Assembly (NCBI RefSeq): GCF_002395745.1
Contig: NZ_DGUN01000017.1
Span: 1-19,460 of the forward strand
DNA length: 19,460 nt
DNA from: Fibrobacter sp. UBA4309
Lineage (GTDB): Bacteria > Fibrobacterota > Fibrobacteria > Fibrobacterales > Fibrobacteraceae
Reading direction: 5' to 3'
Position numbers and translations under genes: made by a program. Positions 16,687 to 19,460 of this stretch are shown here, one piece after another (within the stretch, counting starts at the first letter, position 1; the number at the start of each line of letters is the position of its first letter). The notes beneath the pieces were generated by a model. It saw only the letters and a program-made list of their open reading frames with translations. It ran no database searches and was not told where the DNA came from.

Positions 16687-18771
16687 ATGAGAAAAATTCT
16701 CTACATAGTTCTTGCCTCGGCAACGCTGCTCTTTGCCCAGGTCGGCATCGCCCGGAACGCCCACGGCATAAGGGTACCGTCGGCCTATACCCTGGAGCAA
16801 GGATTCGTGTACATCGGGGCGAACATCGAGAATATCAGCGACGGAAAACCCCTGGCGCTGGACGGCTATACCGACATGGCCACCGGCACGACAACCCCGG
16901 CAGACAACAATGCCGCGGCAGCAGGCTGGGGCATGCAGGTGGGATACGGCGTATTCGACTTCCTGGAACTCGGACTGTCCCTCCCCTTCTACTACGAAAG
17001 CGAAGTCGACGGTACAAACCTAGAGGGAACGGGCCTGGGAGATATCCAGGGTTCGGCAAAGATAAGCGTACCGCTGAACCTCCCCATCTTCCTGAGCTTC
17101 GAAGGGGACATCTACGCCCCGACAGGCACCAAGAGCCGCGGGTTCAGGCCGCGCCACGCCTGGTTCATCGAACAGGAAAAGCCTTCGTACGCCTATACCA
17201 GCGGGAACTTCACGCTGGCGGCAACATCCTTCATTTCAGTTGATTTCTTCGGGATTCTCCTCTGGAACAACTTCGGCAGCTACCTCACACCCATGGGCAG
17301 CGGAAGCAACGTTTTCCTGTGGGGCTCCGGACTGGAACTCTTCCCCAAAAAGATGATCAGCCTTATTGCCGAAGTTTCGGGGGAAACCCGTATCCACAAG
17401 CTGAACAGCTTCGAGAACCTCCTGAACGAATCGGCCAGATTCACCCCCGGCCTCCGCCTGCACCTGCCCGGACGGACCGATCTCGTATTCGGCGCAGACA
17501 TCGGCCTCGACTTCCTGCGCGGGCGCAATGCCGGCAACGGAATCGAGATTATCCGCAAGGACAAGGACAAGACAATCCAGTACGAAATTCCCAGCACGCA
17601 CAAGACAACCTTCGTTTTCGCCATCACGAAAACGCTTGATTTCAGCTGGAAGGACACCGACCACGACGGTGTCGCCGATCGTCTGGACATGTGTCCCGGA
17701 TCGACTTTCGGAGTCATGGTCAACAACCGCGGATGCCCCGTGGACCAAGACCAGGACGGCGTCCTGAACATCGTCGACGACTGCCCCAATACTCCCTTCG
17801 GCATCGAGGTGGACTTCTTCGGCTGCCCGCTCGACGAAGACAAGGACAGCATACCGGACTATCAGGACAAGTGTCCCGGAACGCCGCATGGCACGGCTGT
17901 CAACAAGGACGGCTGTACCCGTGACACCGACCAGGACGGCATTGACGACAACAACGACCTTTGCCCCGAAACATCGCGCGAAGAGCAGGTCAACACAAGC
18001 GGCTGCCCCATCGACAACGACCATGACGGCGTCTTGAACGAAAACGACAAGTGCCCCGAGACCCCGTCGGGACAGCCCGTCGACAGGGACGGCTGCCCGC
18101 TGGACTACGATAACGACGGAGTCCCGGACAATCTGGACAGATGCCCGAATTCCCACCCAGACGAACATGTGGACGCCTTCGGATGTCCGACGGACCAGGA
18201 CCATGACGGCGTTCCCGATACGAAGGACCAGTGTCCCGATACGCCGGACGGATTCTCCGTCGACCAGAGCGGCTGCCCCTCCGACAATGACAACGACTCC
18301 ATCCCGGACGACCTGGACAAGTGCCCCAACACGCCCGCAGGGGCCCCGGTAGATTCGACCGGTTGTCCGAGCGACTCCGACGAAGACGGTGTGGCGGACT
18401 ACCTGGACAAGTGCCCGGAGACATTCCCCAACGTTCTCGTGAACGCCCATGGCTGCCCGTACAACAACAAGCTGAACCTGAGCAGCATCGCCAAGCAGGT
18501 CAAGTTCCACAACAACAAGGAAGAGCCCCTCAATTCCGCCTACACGGCCATCAACGACGTCATCGAGCTGATGCGCCGTTACGAATTCGACCTCGAAATC
18601 GAGGTCTCCGCAAGCGGTCCAAACGCCCAAGCGCTCTCGGAAGCGAGGGCCCAGCATATCGGCGACGTACTGGAAATCAAGGGATTCGGCAAAAAACGCG
18701 TCAATATCAAGGCGGTAGGCTCCGCATTCCCGTCCGGAGTCCGGTTTACCGCGAAAGGCATCAAGAGATGA
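16687..18771 (+). CDS. OmpA-family outer membrane protein with nine thrombospondin type 3 repeats
   Basis: 694 residues. A Sec signal peptide is probably cleaved after LFA (residue ~17). Residues ~18-320 have alternating aromatic/hydrophobic strands typical of an outer membrane beta-barrel. Residues 322-591 are nine exact 30-residue TSP3-type repeats, each with a D-x-D-x-D-G calcium loop, a DxCP turn and a VDxxGCP end; Ca2+ binding is expected to make a rigid rod. Residues ~600-694 resemble an OmpA C-terminal domain (LSEARAQHIGDVLEIKGFG) but lack the usual GHTDxxG segment, which reads VSASGPN, so the peptidoglycan-binding aspartate is missing. ATG 16687 has no Shine-Dalgarno sequence. The stop overlaps the Nudix gene. 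Confidence 0.93.
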   Translation: MRKILYIVLASATLLFAQVGIARNAHGIRVPSAYTLEQGFVYIGANIENISDGKPLALDGYTDMATGTTTPADNNAAAAGWGMQVGYGVFDFLELGLSLPFYYESEVDGTNLEGTGLGDIQGSAKISVPLNLPIFLSFEGDIYAPTGTKSRGFRPRHAWFIEQEKPSYAYTSGNFTLAATSFISVDFFGILLWNNFGSYLTPMGSGSNVFLWGSGLELFPKKMISLIAEVSGETRIHKLNSFENLLNESARFTPGLRLHLPGRTDLVFGADIGLDFLRGRNAGNGIEIIRKDKDKTIQYEIPSTHKTTFVFAITKTLDFSWKDTDHDGVADRLDMCPGSTFGVMVNNRGCPVDQDQDGVLNIVDDCPNTPFGIEVDFFGCPLDEDKDSIPDYQDKCPGTPHGTAVNKDGCTRDTDQDGIDDNNDLCPETSREEQVNTSGCPIDNDHDGVLNENDKCPETPSGQPVDRDGCPLDYDNDGVPDNLDRCPNSHPDEHVDAFGCPTDQDHDGVPDTKDQCPDTPDGFSVDQSGCPSDNDNDSIPDDLDKCPNTPAGAPVDSTGCPSDSDEDGVADYLDKCPETFPNVLVNAHGCPYNNKLNLSSIAKQVKFHNNKEEPLNSAYTAINDVIELMRRYEFDLEIEVSASGPNAQALSEARAQHIGDVLEIKGFGKKRVNIKAVGSAFPSGVRFTAKGIKR
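17650..18459 (+). repeat. Nine 90-base units encoding the TSP3 calcium-binding repeats
   Basis: Nine consecutive units of exactly 90 bases with no insertions or deletions, beginning at 17650, 17740 and so on to 18370. The protein repeats are clear, whereas the DNA copies differ at many positions. This points to old duplication with selection on the protein rather than recent expansion. Units 3 and 8 have DS in place of DG in the calcium loop, and unit 3 ends GCT rather than GCP. Confidence 0.9.
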
Positions 18772-19238
18772 TCAACACCACGCTCTGCTACATCGAACAG
18801 GACGGCAAGTACCTTCTGCTACACCGCGTCAAGAAGAAAAACGACATCAACAAGGACAAGTGGATAGGCATCGGCGGCAAGTTCGAGGAGAAGGAGTCTC
18901 CCGAAGACTGCATCCGCCGCGAGGTGCTCGAAGAGACCGGGCTCACGCTGACCAAGATGCGCTACCGCGGCATCGTGACCTTCATCAGCGACGGCATGGC
19001 CGAGACGGAATTCATGCACCTGTTCACGGCCACCGGATTCACGGGGACGCTCAAGGAATGCGACGAAGGGACCCTCGAATGGGTCCCCAAAAAAGCCGTA
19101 GCAGAACTCCCCCACTGGGACGGAGACCTGATTTTCCTAGACCTGCTGGAAAAGGACTGCCCGTTTTTCTCGCTCAAGCTCGCCTACAAGGGCAGCACGC
19201 TCGTCGAAGCCGTCCTGGACGAAAAAACGCTACTTTAA
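18768..19238 (+). CDS. Nudix hydrolase, MutT-like (probable 8-oxo-dGTP diphosphatase)
   Basis: 156 residues. A perfect Nudix box GX5EX7REUXEEXGU lies at residues 37-59: Gly37, Glu43, then REVLEETGL at 51-59. The N-terminus (INTTLCYIEQDGKYLLLHRV) and KDKWIGIGGK are typical of MutT-like oxidised nucleotide diphosphatases, which cleave nucleoside diphosphate-linked substrates with Mg2+ in the cytoplasm. The substrate cannot be fixed from sequence alone. ATG 18768 overlaps the OmpA-like gene's TGA as ATGA, so translation is coupled; AAGAG lies just upstream. Pairing with an outer membrane protein gene is odd and probably reflects genome compaction. Confidence 0.93.
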   Translation: MINTTLCYIEQDGKYLLLHRVKKKNDINKDKWIGIGGKFEEKESPEDCIRREVLEETGLTLTKMRYRGIVTFISDGMAETEFMHLFTATGFTGTLKECDEGTLEWVPKKAVAELPHWDGDLIFLDLLEKDCPFFSLKLAYKGSTLVEAVLDEKTLL

Positions 19239-19354
19239 TTCCCGGCCAGCGGCCAAAATATGCTTTTCGTCACATTTTACATCTTTTTTTCAATTAACCC
19301 CTTTTCAAAACGGGAAAAAAAAGCAATATTTGATAATACTCCAAACCAACCCCA

Positions 19355-19390
19355 AAGAAGCCGACCTTCAAAAGGTCGGCTTCTTACTTT
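19355..19390 (+). terminator. Strong terminator downstream of the Nudix gene
   Basis: Perfect 14-bp stem (AAGAAGCCGACCTT / AAGGTCGGCTTCTT) with a CAA loop, followed by ACTTTTT. It is 116 bases after the Nudix stop. The bases before it are AT-rich. The 60-odd bases after it, up to the window end, hold only a small GCTGC-GAA-GCAGC hairpin (19411-19423) and no recognisable gene. Confidence 0.8.
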
Positions 19391-19460
19391 TTAAAGGGAA
19401 AAAACGTCGCGCTGCGAAGCAGCTACCATTTGGCCAGGGCAGCCCTGATTAATAAAGTGT

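Noticed and set aside
17650..18459. CRISPR-like regular repeats
   Set aside because: The units are 90 bases, contiguous and protein coding, with no spacers.
17236..18657. 473-residue minus-strand open frame opposite the OmpA-like gene
   Set aside because: Its apparent Val/Gly repeats are simply the antisense of the 90-base TSP3 units.
18321..19238. 305-residue version of the Nudix protein starting at 18321
   Set aside because: The extra N-terminal part is out-of-frame sequence of the OmpA-like gene; the Nudix family N-terminus begins at ATG 18768.
19391..19460. Possible RNA gene at the right edge
   Set aside because: Only a small 5-bp hairpin is visible; there is no cloverleaf or conserved RNA motif, and the window ends before more can be seen.

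Overview
The window looks like chromosomal DNA of a Fibrobacter species. Three things point there. One lipoprotein carries a FISUMP domain (the Fibrobacter succinogenes major paralogous domain, TIGR02145). A second gene belongs to the other Fibrobacter-expanded paralogous family, TIGR02147. There are also many serine-rich or otherwise unclassified lipoproteins and AT-rich upstream regions. The cell envelope is Gram-negative, as shown by TonB/ExbB/ExbD, an OmpA-type outer membrane protein, and lipoproteins with clear lipoboxes. No tRNA, rRNA, CRISPR array, transposase or phage gene was seen.

Layout. 1-317: 3' end of a cysteine-rich gene (+), then a terminator. 502-1686: FISUMP lipoprotein (-). 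1876-2967: leuB (+), after a GC-rich leader and before two tandem terminators, one of which is a REP-like palindrome. 3066-5103: a TIGR02147 protein and a lipoprotein of unknown function (-), overlapping by 20 bases. 5259-12974: a long leftward gene train. In order of transcription it encodes a DUF3450 protein, a coiled-coil ExbB/TolQ-like protein (TtpC-like), ExbB, ExbD, TonB, a TPR protein, an MFS transporter and a helical repeat protein. 13074-13811: ankyrin-repeat lipoprotein (-). 13936-16607: a three-gene unit (-) of a 51-residue membrane protein, a 65-residue acidic protein and an MltD-like lytic transglycosylase with five LysM domains. 16687-19238 (+): an outer membrane protein with nine exact 30-residue calcium-binding repeats, overlapping a Nudix hydrolase gene, followed by a terminator.

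How the genes work together. DUF3450-TtpC-ExbB-ExbD-TonB-TPR is the same gene order as the TonB2 system of Vibrio and other marine gammaproteobacteria, so this train probably powers an outer membrane transport step. The transglycosylase operon and the OmpA-like protein are divergently arranged, and both act on the cell wall and outer membrane.

Most unusual observation. Three junctions inside the TonB2-like train hold three different tandem repeats, each with a 7-base unit. At two of them a good ribosome binding site and start codon lie before the repeat, so the repeat is translated as an in-frame extension ahead of the signal peptide. Seven is not a multiple of three, so a change in repeat number would shift the frame. 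That makes these genes candidates for phase variation, which is an inference and is not shown by one sequence.
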